From contig NZ_CP060295.1 in NCBI RefSeq assembly GCF_014302995.1, positions 3,463,501 to 3,527,500 on the forward strand: 64,000 bases of DNA, written 5' to 3'. Numbering within the stretch: the stretch's first letter is position 1; each line of letters begins with the position of its first letter. This DNA is from Variovorax sp. PAMC26660 (GTDB lineage: Bacteria; Pseudomonadota; Gammaproteobacteria; Burkholderiales; Burkholderiaceae_C). Below the pieces are notes generated by a model. It was not told where the DNA came from, did not search any database, and saw nothing but the letters and a program-made list of their open reading frames with translations. The translations under genes were made by a program, and so were the position numbers. Of the stretch, positions 7,496-16,452 are shown piece after piece.

Positions 7496-8976
7496 ACGCC
7501 ATGCCCCGCTTCGCTTTCCGAATCGCGTCGCTGGCCGCTGCGGCCGGCCTCGCGGCCTGCGCGGCGGTCGGCCCCGACTATCGCCAGCCGCCCGAGGCGC
7601 TGGCCAGCCAGAGCGCCGCCGCACGACCTTTTGCCGAAGGGCCCGCGAACGCCGCGCCGCTGCCCGCGCACTGGTGGCGCCTGTACCACGACCCGCTGCT
7701 CGACCGGCTGGTCACGCAGGCCCTCGCACACAACACCGACCTGCGGCAAGCCGTCGCGAACCTCGAACGCGAACGCGCCATCGAGGACGAAGTGGCCGGT
7801 GCCAAGTACCCCACGCTGGGCGTGAACGGCGGCCCGTCCTTCGGCCACGTGTCCGGCCTGTCGCTGGTCAAGCCGGGCTACGAGCCGCCCAACACCTTCA
7901 ACTACGGCGTCGCGGGCTCGCTGTCTTACCAGGTCGACCTGTTCGGCCAGATCCGCCGTGCCATCGAGGCGTCGGCTGCCAGCACCGAGGCCGCCGAAGC
8001 CGCGCTCGACCTCGTGCGCGTGAACGTGGCCGCGGGTACCGCGCGCGCCTACGCCGAAGCCTGTTCGACAGGCCTGCGCCTGCAGATCGCGCAGAAGTCC
8101 GTGGCGTTGCAACAAGACGCGGTGAACGTCACCGACCGCCTGCAGCGCGCGGGCCGCGCCGGCGCCATCGACGGTGGCCGCGCGCGCGCGCAACTGCAGC
8201 AACTGAACGCCGCGTTGCTACCGCTGCAGGCCCAGCGGCAGGGCGCGCTCTACCGTCTCGCCACGTTGACCGGTGCATTGCCACAGGACTTTCCGCGCGA
8301 GGTGGCCGACTGCACCGTGCCGCCGCGCGTGGCCGGCACGCTGCCGGTAGGCGATGGCGCTGCGCTGCTGCGCCGCCGTCCCGACATCCGCCAGGCCGAG
8401 CGCAGCCTTGCCGCATCCACCGCGCGCATCGGCGTGGCCACGGCCGACCTCTATCCGAAGGTGACGCTGGGCCTCTCGGGCTCTTCCGTCGGCCATGCCA
8501 ACGACTTCGGCCGCGGGGACACCCTGGCCTGGAGCCTGGGCCCGCTGATCTCCTGGACCATTCCGAACACCGGCGTTGTCCAGTCGCACATCGCGCAGGC
8601 CGAGGCCGGCACGCGCGCTGCCCTCGCGAAGTTCGACGGCACCGTGCTGACCGCGTTGCGCGAAACCGAAACCGCGCTCGGCACCTACGCCCGCGAACTC
8701 GACCGCCGCGCCGCGCTGCAGGCCTCGCGCGACGAAAGCGCCAAGGTGGCCGCGCAGGCGCGTCAGCTCTACCGGAACGGCCGCACGGCCTACCTCGACA
8801 CGCTCGATGCCGAACGCTCGCTGGCCGCCAGCGACGCCGCTCTCGCGGCCAGCGAAGCGCAACTGGCGGACGACCAGGTCGTGCTGTTCATGGCGCTTGG
8901 CGGCGGCTGGGAGCCCGAAGAGGGCGCTGCCCACCTCGCGCAGGACGCCGCCGGATCGACGACCACGAAGCAATGA
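7492..8976 (+). CDS. NodT-family outer-membrane efflux channel lipoprotein
   Basis: A 494-residue TolC-like channel. The signal peptide ends in GLAACAA, a lipobox, and the mature protein starts with the family's VGPDYRQPP. The repeated long helical segments and the LLRRRPDIRQAERSLAASTARIG motif (quoted in parts, near residues 285-310) are typical of RND/FUSC-linked factors. It completes the tripartite exporter. The ATG sits in a four-base overlap with the adaptor gene, with a second in-frame ATG three codons later as an alternative. Confidence 0.88.
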   Translation: MNAMPRFAFRIASLAAAAGLAACAAVGPDYRQPPEALASQSAAARPFAEGPANAAPLPAHWWRLYHDPLLDRLVTQALAHNTDLRQAVANLERERAIEDEVAGAKYPTLGVNGGPSFGHVSGLSLVKPGYEPPNTFNYGVAGSLSYQVDLFGQIRRAIEASAASTEAAEAALDLVRVNVAAGTARAYAEACSTGLRLQIAQKSVALQQDAVNVTDRLQRAGRAGAIDGGRARAQLQQLNAALLPLQAQRQGALYRLATLTGALPQDFPREVADCTVPPRVAGTLPVGDGAALLRRRPDIRQAERSLAASTARIGVATADLYPKVTLGLSGSSVGHANDFGRGDTLAWSLGPLISWTIPNTGVVQSHIAQAEAGTRAALAKFDGTVLTALRETETALGTYARELDRRAALQASRDESAKVAAQARQLYRNGRTAYLDTLDAERSLAASDAALAASEAQLADDQVVLFMALGGGWEPEEGAAHLAQDAAGSTTTKQ

Positions 8977-10184
8977 GCGCGACCGCTGCGCCTTCACGCC
9001 GGCCGCACGCGCCGCTGTGGCTGCTCGCGCTGGTCACTTTCAGCGGCACGCTGGCCATGCACATCTTCGTGCCGGCCCTGCCGATCGCCGCGAAGAATCT
9101 GGGCGCCGGCATGGGCGCCATGCAGATGACGGTGAGCCTGTACATCTTCGGCCTCGCGGTGGGGCAACTGGTGTACGGACCGCTGGCCGACCGCTTCGGC
9201 CGGCGGCCCGTGCTGCTGTTCGGGCTGGGGCTGTATTGCGTCGCGGGGCTTGCCGCCGCTGTCGCGCCGGACGTGCATGCGCTCATCGCGGCGCGGCTGT
9301 TCCAGGCGATGGGTGGCTGCGCCGGCCTCGTGCTGGGCCGCAGCATCGTGCGTGACACGGCCGAACCGCAAGAGGCCACGCGGCGCCTCGCGCTGATGAA
9401 CCTGATGGTGACCGTCGGTCCGAGCATCGCGCCGCTGGTTGGCGGTGCACTGGCCACCGCACTCGGGTGGCGTTCGATCTTCTATGCGCTGTTCGTGCTC
9501 GGTGCGATCGGCTTTCTTTTCACGTGGCGGCTGTTGCCGGAGACCGGCACGCCGGGCGCGGCCGTCAGTGCCTCGGCCCTGGCACGCAACTACAAGGGGC
9601 TGCTGGCCTCGCCGGCCTTCCTCGGTTTCTCGATAGGCGGCGGCTGCGCCACCACGTCGATGTACGCCTTCATCGCCTCCGCGCCCTTCATCTTCGTGGA
9701 CCAGTTGCACCGGCCCGCGCACGAGGCCGGCATCTACCTCGCCATTCTTGTGTCGGGCGTGTGGCTGGGCAGCTTTCTCACGAGCCACCTGATCTCGCGC
9801 GTGCGGGTCGACCGGCTGATGGTTCGCTCGAACGCATTGAGCGTGGCCGCGGCTTTCGTGCTGCTCGGCGCGGCGCTGACGGACCATCTCTCGGTGCCGC
9901 TGATCGTTGCCAGCATGTTCCTGTTCACCGTCGGCGCGGGCATGGCCTCGCCGGCTGCGCTGACGCAGGCGATCAGCGTCAATCCGAAGGTCATCGGCTC
10001 GGCCTCGGGCCTCTACGGCTTCACGCAGATGGCCGTGGGCGCGCTCTGCACCGCGCTCGCCGGCATGGGCCACCGCAACCCCGCGCTGGCCTCGGCCATC
10101 GTGCTGGCGGGGGCGGGGATCGTGGCGCAGTTGTCGTTCGCCGTGGCGCTGCGCACCCAGAGGGCTCGCGCGCACGCGGCCTGA
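8973..10184 (+). CDS. Bcr/CflA-family MFS drug exporter
   Basis: A 403-residue transporter with twelve hydrophobic segments. GPLADRFGRRPVLLFG between helices 2 and 3 is the MFS signature, and the spacing matches the Bcr/CflA (DHA1) subfamily for bicyclomycin or chloramphenicol export. I start it at the ATG overlapping the channel stop (ATGA), although the frame stays open far upstream; that upstream part is only the shadow of the NodT gene. It is the last gene of the efflux operon and ends one base before a convergent lipoprotein gene. Confidence 0.88.
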   Translation: MSATAAPSRRPHAPLWLLALVTFSGTLAMHIFVPALPIAAKNLGAGMGAMQMTVSLYIFGLAVGQLVYGPLADRFGRRPVLLFGLGLYCVAGLAAAVAPDVHALIAARLFQAMGGCAGLVLGRSIVRDTAEPQEATRRLALMNLMVTVGPSIAPLVGGALATALGWRSIFYALFVLGAIGFLFTWRLLPETGTPGAAVSASALARNYKGLLASPAFLGFSIGGGCATTSMYAFIASAPFIFVDQLHRPAHEAGIYLAILVSGVWLGSFLTSHLISRVRVDRLMVRSNALSVAAAFVLLGAALTDHLSVPLIVASMFLFTVGAGMASPAALTQAISVNPKVIGSASGLYGFTQMAVGALCTALAGMGHRNPALASAIVLAGAGIVAQLSFAVALRTQRARAHAA

Positions 10185-10185
10185 G

Positions 10186-10734
10186 TCAGCCCTTGCAGCG
10201 CTTCTTCAGGTCCGCGCCGATCTGTGTCGTGAGGCTGTCCAGCGCCGTGTTGAAGGCTTCCTGGATCTCGCTCTCGGATGTGGACCAGTTCATCGAGTCG
10301 TTGAAGCCACGGTAGGTCTTCGTTGTCGCGCCCGCGCCCTGCACGTCCGGTGGAAACTGCACGCGCACGACAAGATTGGCCGATTTCAGCGAGGCGAGGC
10401 CGTGGACATAGGCCTTCAGCACCGTGACCCGGATCGCCGGCGCACCGGCATCGCCCGTGTAGCCGGGCATCGATGCAATGCCGCTCCTGAACCACGCATC
10501 GAAACCCGCGCCGTCGATGTGTGTGCGGCCCATCTGGCCCAGGCTCTGCGCGTCGCGCTGGTCGTCGATGCCGCCCAGGGAGAACGCGCAGACCGACGCC
10601 GTGGGGCCCTGTGGCGCGGCCATGGCCGCCCTGCGCTGCAGGCCCGTCACCTTGTCCGACGCGCAGCCCGCCACGAGCAGCAGCGGCGCTGCCAGCGCGC
10701 AGCAGACGGCGCGGTGCCAGCCTTTGCGCGTCAC
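10186..10734 (-). CDS. lipoprotein of unknown function
   Basis: A 182-residue predicted lipoprotein: signal peptide with lipobox LLVAGC, then a soluble domain with no family that I recognise. It contains RVTVLKAYVHGL and a Trp/Ser-rich segment near residue 150, and ends in KKRCKG. Its start overlaps the stop of the upstream lipoprotein gene by four bases, so the two are translated together and probably work together at the outer membrane. Confidence 0.6.
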   Translation of the reverse strand: MTRKGWHRAVCCALAAPLLLVAGCASDKVTGLQRRAAMAAPQGPTASVCAFSLGGIDDQRDAQSLGQMGRTHIDGAGFDAWFRSGIASMPGYTGDAGAPAIRVTVLKAYVHGLASLKSANLVVRVQFPPDVQGAGATTKTYRGFNDSMNWSTSESEIQEAFNTALDSLTTQIGADLKKRCKG

Positions 10735-11807
10735 TTCGCTGCCGTGTCCGTGGCGGCCTGCACGGCGGATGCAGCCGCGACTGGTGCGGCATCTGCCGTG
10801 GGGGGCGCCGCGGGGCTGACTGGCGCAACCGGTGCTGCGGCTGCGATGTTGGCAAGCGCCGCGTCGAAGTGCAGCGAACCGTCCGGATAGCGAAGCAGCT
10901 TGCCGGTGTTGCCTTGCGACACCATGTTGGCTTTCAGGCCGGCCGGGATGTCGACCTTGGCCGTGGTGGCTGCATAGACGGGGTGCTTGCTCTGCAGGTC
11001 GGCGGCCAGCAGCGCGGTCGACTGCGCGATGCCGTCCTGCAGCGCTGCCTTCAGCATGCGCGCGTTGTCGGCCTTCCAGGCCGCGATGTTCTTCGTCGCG
11101 TCATCGCCCGACGCCGGATGCTTCGCGCGGTAGATGATGCTGCTGCGGTAGGTCGCGTTCTGCAGCGCCAGCACAGGCTCCGACGGTGTCGTCGGCAGCG
11201 CGGCCGGCAGCTTGGCCGCCTTGCGTGCGGTGGTTCCGCGTGGATAGATCAGGCCCCGTGCGGAGACTTCCAGCGTGGAGAAGTCGACTGACATGTGGTA
11301 GTCGAGGTTGATGAACATCACCGCGTTCGACGTCGAGGCCTTGAACGTCTTTTCGTACGCTTCGGTGGTCACGGTCTTGGTGACGGCGATGCCCGCGAGC
11401 TGCATGCCGGGCACGGACTGCAGTGACTGTGTGAGCGACTCGTGCATCAGCTGGTCGAAGTTCACGTCGACCAGTTCGTCCTTGAGCGGGCGAACGCTCT
11501 CTTCGGCCGCCTTGGCCCGCGTGGCGTTCACGCTCGCATCCACTGCGCCCATCGCGCCGCCGCAGGCCGCGGCCAGCAGGATGCCCAGCCCGGGAACAGC
11601 CCCGCAGGCCGCGGCACCCGTGGCAGCCGCAGTCGAGGGGACGAAAGCCGCATACAGCTCGGCTTGCCGGATGCCGACCTTCACGTCGACGGGCTGGAGG
11701 GCGCTCAGGACTTCCGGCTTGACCGGCTGCGTGGCTGGCAGGTGCGTGCAACCGGCGAAGACGAACGATGCCAACACCGGAATGACGGCGCTGCGAATGG
11801 CGAACAT
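10731..11807 (-). CDS. lipoprotein with glycine/alanine hydrophobic segment, unknown function
   Basis: A 358-residue predicted lipoprotein. I start it at the ATG after GAGGGA, giving a signal peptide with lipobox FVFAGC; a longer frame upstream lacks a ribosome site and signal character. Around residues 55-85 there is an Ala/Gly-rich hydrophobic stretch (AAACGAVPGLGILLAAACGG) that could insert in a membrane. The C-terminus is Ala/Pro-rich. It leads a two-gene unit with the lipoprotein at 10186. The function is not recognised. Confidence 0.6.
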   Translation of the reverse strand: MFAIRSAVIPVLASFVFAGCTHLPATQPVKPEVLSALQPVDVKVGIRQAELYAAFVPSTAAATGAAACGAVPGLGILLAAACGGAMGAVDASVNATRAKAAEESVRPLKDELVDVNFDQLMHESLTQSLQSVPGMQLAGIAVTKTVTTEAYEKTFKASTSNAVMFINLDYHMSVDFSTLEVSARGLIYPRGTTARKAAKLPAALPTTPSEPVLALQNATYRSSIIYRAKHPASGDDATKNIAAWKADNARMLKAALQDGIAQSTALLAADLQSKHPVYAATTAKVDIPAGLKANMVSQGNTGKLLRYPDGSLHFDAALANIAAAAPVAPVSPAAPPTADAAPVAAASAVQAATDTAAK

Positions 11808-12037
11808 GGGTTTTTCCCTCGGACAAGTGATTCGAATGCATCGCCACCTCCCTGTTTCTGTTTGAGGGGGCTGCGGCGATGAAGCCTTGGCCAAGGTCTG
11901 CCACCTTTCGGCCGGCAGGGATCGTACATGCTGTTACCTTGCGAGCAACAGGGGCCGTACGCGCGGACGCCTGGACCGTGCGGAAAGGCACTGTCCCTTG
12001 GGTTTGTTCAAGCCGGTGTGCGAAGGAGGGGAGTGCG

Positions 12038-12586
12038 TCAGCGCATGAAGAGCCAGCCGCCCTTGGGCTGGCGCATCAGCTCATGGCGCTTGATGGCGCG
12101 TTCTTCGCCGTCGTCGCCCACGTAGACCACTTCGAAGCGCAGCAGTTTGGGCGAAGCCAACTGCCAGTTCTGCATGCGCTTGACGGTCACGCAGGCCGTT
12201 TTGTCGTGGTATTGCATCTCCGACATCGGCGCGCCCTGGAAGCCTGTGCCGTCGAACAGGCGGCCGGGCGATGCGAACGGGTTGAGCACCGCACCGTTGC
12301 GCGCGGTGATGCAACCCTCGGCCCGCACGAAGGACTCGATGGTCGGGGAGGCGCTGCGCACCACCTTGCCAACGGCCGGGCTGGGCGCCTTGCCGCCGAT
12401 GGCCTCGCGGATGCGCTCCACCTGCGCGTCGGTGATGGGCGCGAGCCCGTCCTTCGAGACCACCGCCGGTGGTGCTGCGGGTGGCGCAGCCTGTGGTAGC
12501 GGCGCGGACGAAAGGTAGGTGCAGCCCGCCACCAGTGCCAGAGGCACGGTGCAGGCAAGGGCGGCGCTCGGTGGTCCGAACTTCAT
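12038..12586 (-). CDS. lipoprotein of unknown function
   Basis: A 182-residue predicted lipoprotein: lipobox ALVAGC, a short Pro/Ala linker, then a soluble domain with two cysteines (CITARNGAVLNPF and TACVTVKRMQNW) that could pair in the periplasm. A GGGAG ribosome site precedes the ATG. It is the third lipoprotein on this strand in 2.4 kb, but a 230-base gap separates it from the other two and I see no regulatory site in that gap. Confidence 0.55.
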   Translation of the reverse strand: MKFGPPSAALACTVPLALVAGCTYLSSAPLPQAAPPAAPPAVVSKDGLAPITDAQVERIREAIGGKAPSPAVGKVVRSASPTIESFVRAEGCITARNGAVLNPFASPGRLFDGTGFQGAPMSEMQYHDKTACVTVKRMQNWQLASPKLLRFEVVYVGDDGEERAIKRHELMRQPKGGWLFMR

Positions 12587-12619
12587 GGCTCAGTCTCCCT
12601 GTCGGCGGCGTCTTTTTCT

Positions 12620-13351
12620 TCAGAAGCGTTCGTGCGGTGCCAGGTACCGCCACTGGCCCGGCTGCAACCCCGCCAGCGGCACGCGGCCGATGCGGATGCG
12701 CCGCATCGCGAGGATGCGCAGGTCCACGCTGTCGCAGATGTTGGCGATCTGCCCGGGCCGCGCGCCCTTGAGCGCAAAGCGCAGGCCGGTCTGGTCGTCG
12801 GCTTGGCGACCGATGCTCACGCGTGCGGGCGAACGCTCCAGCCGCATCAACAGCTCGGGGCTGACGGTGCCGGCCACATCGACCATCACTTCGTGTTCGA
12901 TGATGCCCGCGTCTTCCTGCAGCTTGCGCTCGATGCGGAATTCCTGTGTGTAGACAACCAGTCCGCTCGCGCCGGTTTCCAGTGGCGTCATGCAGTGCTG
13001 CCCCTTGGCGTGCACCGGCAGAAAACGCTGGCCCGCGCGTTCGGGCTCATGGTGGTTCGCAGCCACCAGCAGGCGGTGCGCCACTTCGGTTGCCATGCCC
13101 GCCGGCTTGTACAGCAGCAGCGTGACGGGCACGATCGGCTCGGGCTTGGCGCCGGCTTCGATCTCGACTTTCTGGTGCGGCTGCACGCGCGATTGCGGCA
13201 GCGTGGCGGGCACGCCGTCCACGCGCACGGCGCCGTTCTCGATCAGCAGTTCGGCTTCGCGCCGCGACACGCCGGCCATCGCGGCCACGCGCTTGGCGAG
13301 GCGGATGCCCTCGTCGTCGGGAGAGTTGTTGGTGTTGTTTCTGTTGTTCAT
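12620..13351 (-). CDS. RsuA/RluF-type rRNA pseudouridine synthase
   Basis: A 243-residue enzyme that isomerises a uridine in ribosomal RNA. An N-terminal S4 RNA-binding domain (about residues 16-75; RLAKRVAAMAGVSRREAELL) precedes the catalytic domain. The catalytic aspartate motif normally reads G-R-L-D-x-x-T-x-G-L; here the matching segment is MTPLETGASGLVVYT, so the aspartate is not where expected. That could mean an altered or lost activity. The ATG overlaps the stop of the upstream Nudix/MBL gene by four bases. Confidence 0.75.
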   Translation of the reverse strand: MNNRNNTNNSPDDEGIRLAKRVAAMAGVSRREAELLIENGAVRVDGVPATLPQSRVQPHQKVEIEAGAKPEPIVPVTLLLYKPAGMATEVAHRLLVAANHHEPERAGQRFLPVHAKGQHCMTPLETGASGLVVYTQEFRIERKLQEDAGIIEHEVMVDVAGTVSPELLMRLERSPARVSIGRQADDQTGLRFALKGARPGQIANICDSVDLRILAMRRIRIGRVPLAGLQPGQWRYLAPHERF

Positions 13352-15024
13352 TGGGGCGCAGTCAGTTGCCGGATGCGCGCCACGTGCGCAGCCAGCGAGC
13401 GGGCCGCCACCGGCCACATGCGCTCGGGCACATCGTCGTAGGCGAGTGGCAACCACTCTTCGGGTGTGCCTTGGGGCAGCTTCTGCATGGCGGCGGCGAT
13501 CTTGGCTTCGCGCTTGAGGCGGTGTGCCTTCAGCATCGCGATGGCGGTGCGGGCAAAGCCGATCACATAGCCGTGCGCAGGCAGGATGAATTCGACGCCA
13601 CCCGCTTCGCAGGCTGCGTCGAGTGTGTCGAGCGAGCCCAGGTAGGCGCTCATGTCGCCGTCCGGTGGGTCGACCACGGTGGTGCTGCCGTTCAGGATGT
13701 GGTCGCCGGAGAACAGCAGGCCGTCTTCTTCCAGCACCAGGCACAGGTGGTTGGCCGCATGGCCGGGCGTGTGGATCACGCGCAGGGTGTGCGTGACGGT
13801 GTCGCCTTCGGCGGTGGTGCCCGACAGCACGAGGCGTTCGCCGTCCTTCAGCTCGCGCTCGGCGGTGAAGCGTGCGGACGAGCGCGCGGTCGGCGCCGAC
13901 GACAGCCCTAGGATCGGTGGCTTGGCATCCTTGCACAGCGCCTGCAACGGCGCGGCACCCGGCGAGTGGTCGGCATGCGAATGCGTGCAGACGATCATGC
14001 GAATGTCGCCGTGCGTGGCGCGCCACAGCCGGCCGATGTGGTCGAAGTCGTTCGGACCCGGGTCGATGACGATGTAACCCGTGGCCGCGTCGCCCACGAT
14101 GTAGCTGTTGGTGCCCGGGCCGGTCATGGCGCTCGGGTTGGGCGCGGTCAGGCGCATCACGTTCTTCAGCAGCGGCACGGGCTGCTCGCTCTGCCAGTCG
14201 AGCGCATGCAGCATCTGGCCATTGGGGCACACCAGCGCCAGCTCGCCGAAGGGCTGCTCGTGCTCCATGTAGCGCACGTCCTGGCCTTTCAGCAGGCCGC
14301 CGCGCGGGCAACTGGTCCACAGCGGCGCCTCGCCGGCACCGCCGGGTGCGCAGGCTGCAAGCACCGAATCGACCGTGGTGTAGACGGCCATGCGCTGCAG
14401 TGTGCGCACGGTCGGGAAAATCATGAAGAAGGTGCCCGCGTCGTGGCGCGCGAGCGCATCGGCCGGGCGCACCCAGCAGGGCTCGAACTGCTCGCTTTCG
14501 TCGGCCGAGGGCGTCTGGCCTTCGGGCATGCGCGCGACCAGGAAGGGCACGTCGAAGCGCTTGGGCAGGTCGCGGTCGGTGATCCAGTGCGCGAAGGTGA
14601 ACACCTTGTCGGAGTCGAGCACCAGACCGCGTGCCGCGCACTGGTCGGCGAAGGCCGGGCCTGCGGTGTCATTGCGGTCCATCGATGCGATGTCGTCGGC
14701 GCTCACCGGTCGGCCGTCCGCGTGGTGCGCGAGCAGGATGCCAAGCTCTTCGAAGGCTTCGCGGATGGCGGCAATGGCTTGCGTGCGCTGCACGCGGCTC
14801 TGGGTGGGGCGGCGCGTGGCGATGCGCTTGGCGGCCTCGTCCGCTTCGTCGATGTGGCCGCCGGGAAACACATAGGCCCCCGGTGCGAAGCTGGCGGTGG
14901 CCGAGCGGCGCGTCATCAGCACTTCGAGGCCGGCCGGGGTGTCGCGCAGCAGCAGCACGGTGGCTGCCGCGCGCACGGGTACGGGCTCGCGTGCGGGGTG
15001 GAGTTGTTGGGTGGAACGGACCAT
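13348..15024 (-). CDS. Nudix hydrolase - metallo-beta-lactamase fold fusion hydrolase
   Basis: A fusion of about 558 residues. The N-terminal part carries a Nudix box split by an insertion: PGGHID, then about 25 residues, then REAFEELGI. The C-terminal part is a metallo-beta-lactamase fold with the metal motif THSHADH, later HTPGH, SGDH and a closing HGY. Related proteins are annotated as MBL-fold hydrolases with an N-terminal Nudix domain; substrates are uncertain. I choose the ATG giving MVRSTQQL, because CATAAT lies exactly six bases before it, fitting a leaderless transcript; an ATG nine codons upstream has no ribosome site. Confidence 0.82.
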   Translation of the reverse strand: MVRSTQQLHPAREPVPVRAAATVLLLRDTPAGLEVLMTRRSATASFAPGAYVFPGGHIDEADEAAKRIATRRPTQSRVQRTQAIAAIREAFEELGILLAHHADGRPVSADDIASMDRNDTAGPAFADQCAARGLVLDSDKVFTFAHWITDRDLPKRFDVPFLVARMPEGQTPSADESEQFEPCWVRPADALARHDAGTFFMIFPTVRTLQRMAVYTTVDSVLAACAPGGAGEAPLWTSCPRGGLLKGQDVRYMEHEQPFGELALVCPNGQMLHALDWQSEQPVPLLKNVMRLTAPNPSAMTGPGTNSYIVGDAATGYIVIDPGPNDFDHIGRLWRATHGDIRMIVCTHSHADHSPGAAPLQALCKDAKPPILGLSSAPTARSSARFTAERELKDGERLVLSGTTAEGDTVTHTLRVIHTPGHAANHLCLVLEEDGLLFSGDHILNGSTTVVDPPDGDMSAYLGSLDTLDAACEAGGVEFILPAHGYVIGFARTAIAMLKAHRLKREAKIAAAMQKLPQGTPEEWLPLAYDDVPERMWPVAARSLAAHVARIRQLTAPQ

Positions 15025-15030
15025 GGGGTG

Positions 15031-15036
15031 ATTATG
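15031..15036 (-). promoter_or_regulatory. -10 box for leaderless Nudix/MBL gene
   Basis: On the minus strand CATAAT is followed by exactly six bases and the ATG, so transcription would start at the start codon. No convincing -35 is visible. The same arrangement recurs before the genes at 34638, 46863 and 54413. Confidence 0.45.
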
Positions 15037-15143
15037 GAGAGCGGTGGCCATGCGCGTGTGTCGGGCATAAGCTCAGAGGGATTCGGGCATGAGCCGCGCG
15101 CCACAATGCGCGGCTGCATCGTTTGCCTCGAAGAAAGACAGTC

Positions 15144-16145
15144 ATGGCCCATTCTCCCTTCTCGCGCCGCGCATTGCTGCTGGCAGGCGCCGCGTTGCTC
15201 GCCGCCGCATCGCCATTCGCCGTTGCCCAGCCCGAGTGGCCGCAACAACCCGTCACATTGATCATGGGTTTTCCCGCCGGTTCGGGGGTCGACGTGGTCG
15301 CCCGCACCATCCAGGAACCGCTGTCCAAACAGTTGGGGCGGCCGGTCATCATCGACTACAAGTCGGGCGCCGCCGGCAACATCGCCAGCGAGTACGTGGC
15401 GCACGCCAAGCCCGATGGCTACACGCTGTCTTTTGGCACGGCCGCCACGCATGGCAGCAATGCCGCGCTCTACAAGAAGCTGCCTTTCGACGTCGAGGCC
15501 GACTTCGTGCCTGTGGCGCCGGTGCTCGATGTGTCGAACGTGCTCACCATCAATCCGGACGTGATCAACGTCAAGACCTTGAAGGAGTTCGTGGAGCTGG
15601 TCAAGGCCCATCCGGGCAAGTACAACTATGCGTCGACGGGCAATGGCGCGGGCACGCACATGGCCTTTGCCGAGTTCAATTCGCGACTGGGGCTGGACAT
15701 GGTCCACGTGCCGTACAAGGGCGGCCCGGAGGCCATCACCTCGGTGGTTCGTGGCGAGACCTGCTGCATCATGAACCAGGTGCAAACGGTGTTGCCGCAC
15801 TACAAGGCGGGCAAGGTGCGCCTGCTGGGCGTGACCACGGCCACGGCGGTGCCGGCCGTGAAGGAGGTGCCCACCATCGCCTCCAGCGGCTTGCCGGGCA
15901 CCAAGGGTTTCGACAGCTCGATCTGGTTCGGCATCTTCGCGCCCAAGGGCACCGACCCGCAGATCGTCGACAAGCTCAATGCTGCTGTGAAGGCGGTGCT
16001 CGAACAGCCCGAAATTCGCGAGCGTTTCGAGAACCAGGGCAACAGCGTGCGCATCGAGTCGCCTGCGCAGTTCAAGAAGACCGTGCACGCGAACCGCGTG
16101 AAGTGGGCCGAGGTGGTGAAGGCTGCGAACATCAGCATCGACTGA
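15144..16145 (+). CDS. Bug-family (TctC-like) periplasmic solute-binding protein
   Basis: A 333-residue tripartite-tricarboxylate-type receptor. The signal peptide has paired arginines and ends PFAVAQ, and the mature protein shows family motifs: VTLIMGFPAGSGVDVVAR, YNYASTGNGAGTHMA, VPYKGG and FGIFAPKGT. Bug proteins bind carboxylates or related small molecules in the periplasm. No TctA/TctB membrane genes adjoin it, which is usual for the many orphan Bug genes of Comamonadaceae, so the ligand is unknown. Confidence 0.9.
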   Translation: MAHSPFSRRALLLAGAALLAAASPFAVAQPEWPQQPVTLIMGFPAGSGVDVVARTIQEPLSKQLGRPVIIDYKSGAAGNIASEYVAHAKPDGYTLSFGTAATHGSNAALYKKLPFDVEADFVPVAPVLDVSNVLTINPDVINVKTLKEFVELVKAHPGKYNYASTGNGAGTHMAFAEFNSRLGLDMVHVPYKGGPEAITSVVRGETCCIMNQVQTVLPHYKAGKVRLLGVTTATAVPAVKEVPTIASSGLPGTKGFDSSIWFGIFAPKGTDPQIVDKLNAAVKAVLEQPEIRERFENQGNSVRIESPAQFKKTVHANRVKWAEVVKAANISID

Positions 16146-16169
16146 TGCGCCGCTGTTCTTTCAGGGCGG

Positions 16170-16370
16170 GTGCGAATGACACCGGGTGCTCCCCTCCGCG
16201 AATGTCCCCCGCTTCGCTCCTCCTTTATTTCGCTGCGGGGAGCACCTGGCGTCATTCGCACTGGGGCACGCTGCTATTGATCCTGCGATCAACGACCGCT
16301 CTGAGCGCTCACGTCGATACGGGGCTCTTTTTAGCTAAATAAAGGAGGAGCGAAGCGGGGGACATTCGCG
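16170..16370. repeat. nested inverted-repeat element (REP/BIME-like)
   Basis: Two inverted repeats interlock in this 200-base gene-free stretch. One pair, 16170-16194 and 16237-16261, is 25 bases with two mismatches. A second pair, 16197-16230 and 16337-16370, is a perfect 34-base inverted repeat, whose left arm sits in the loop of the first. The flanks of the 34-base arms are also similar (GGTGCTC on the outer side of both). There is no coding capacity. It could be a mobile REP-like unit, a mini-element footprint, or a strong two-way terminator between the Bug gene and the convergent porin gene. The rest of 16146-16452 holds nothing else recognisable. Confidence 0.8.
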
Positions 16371-16452
16371 AAAAAGAGCACCGTGTCGGCGGGAGTGTCG
16401 CCCTGAACAGCAGCGCTCCAAACTACGCACCCCACGCCCCTGACAACAAGCC

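Noticed and set aside
16170..16370. CRISPR array
   Set aside because: The repeats are inverted and only two copies are present; there are no spacers and no cas genes nearby.
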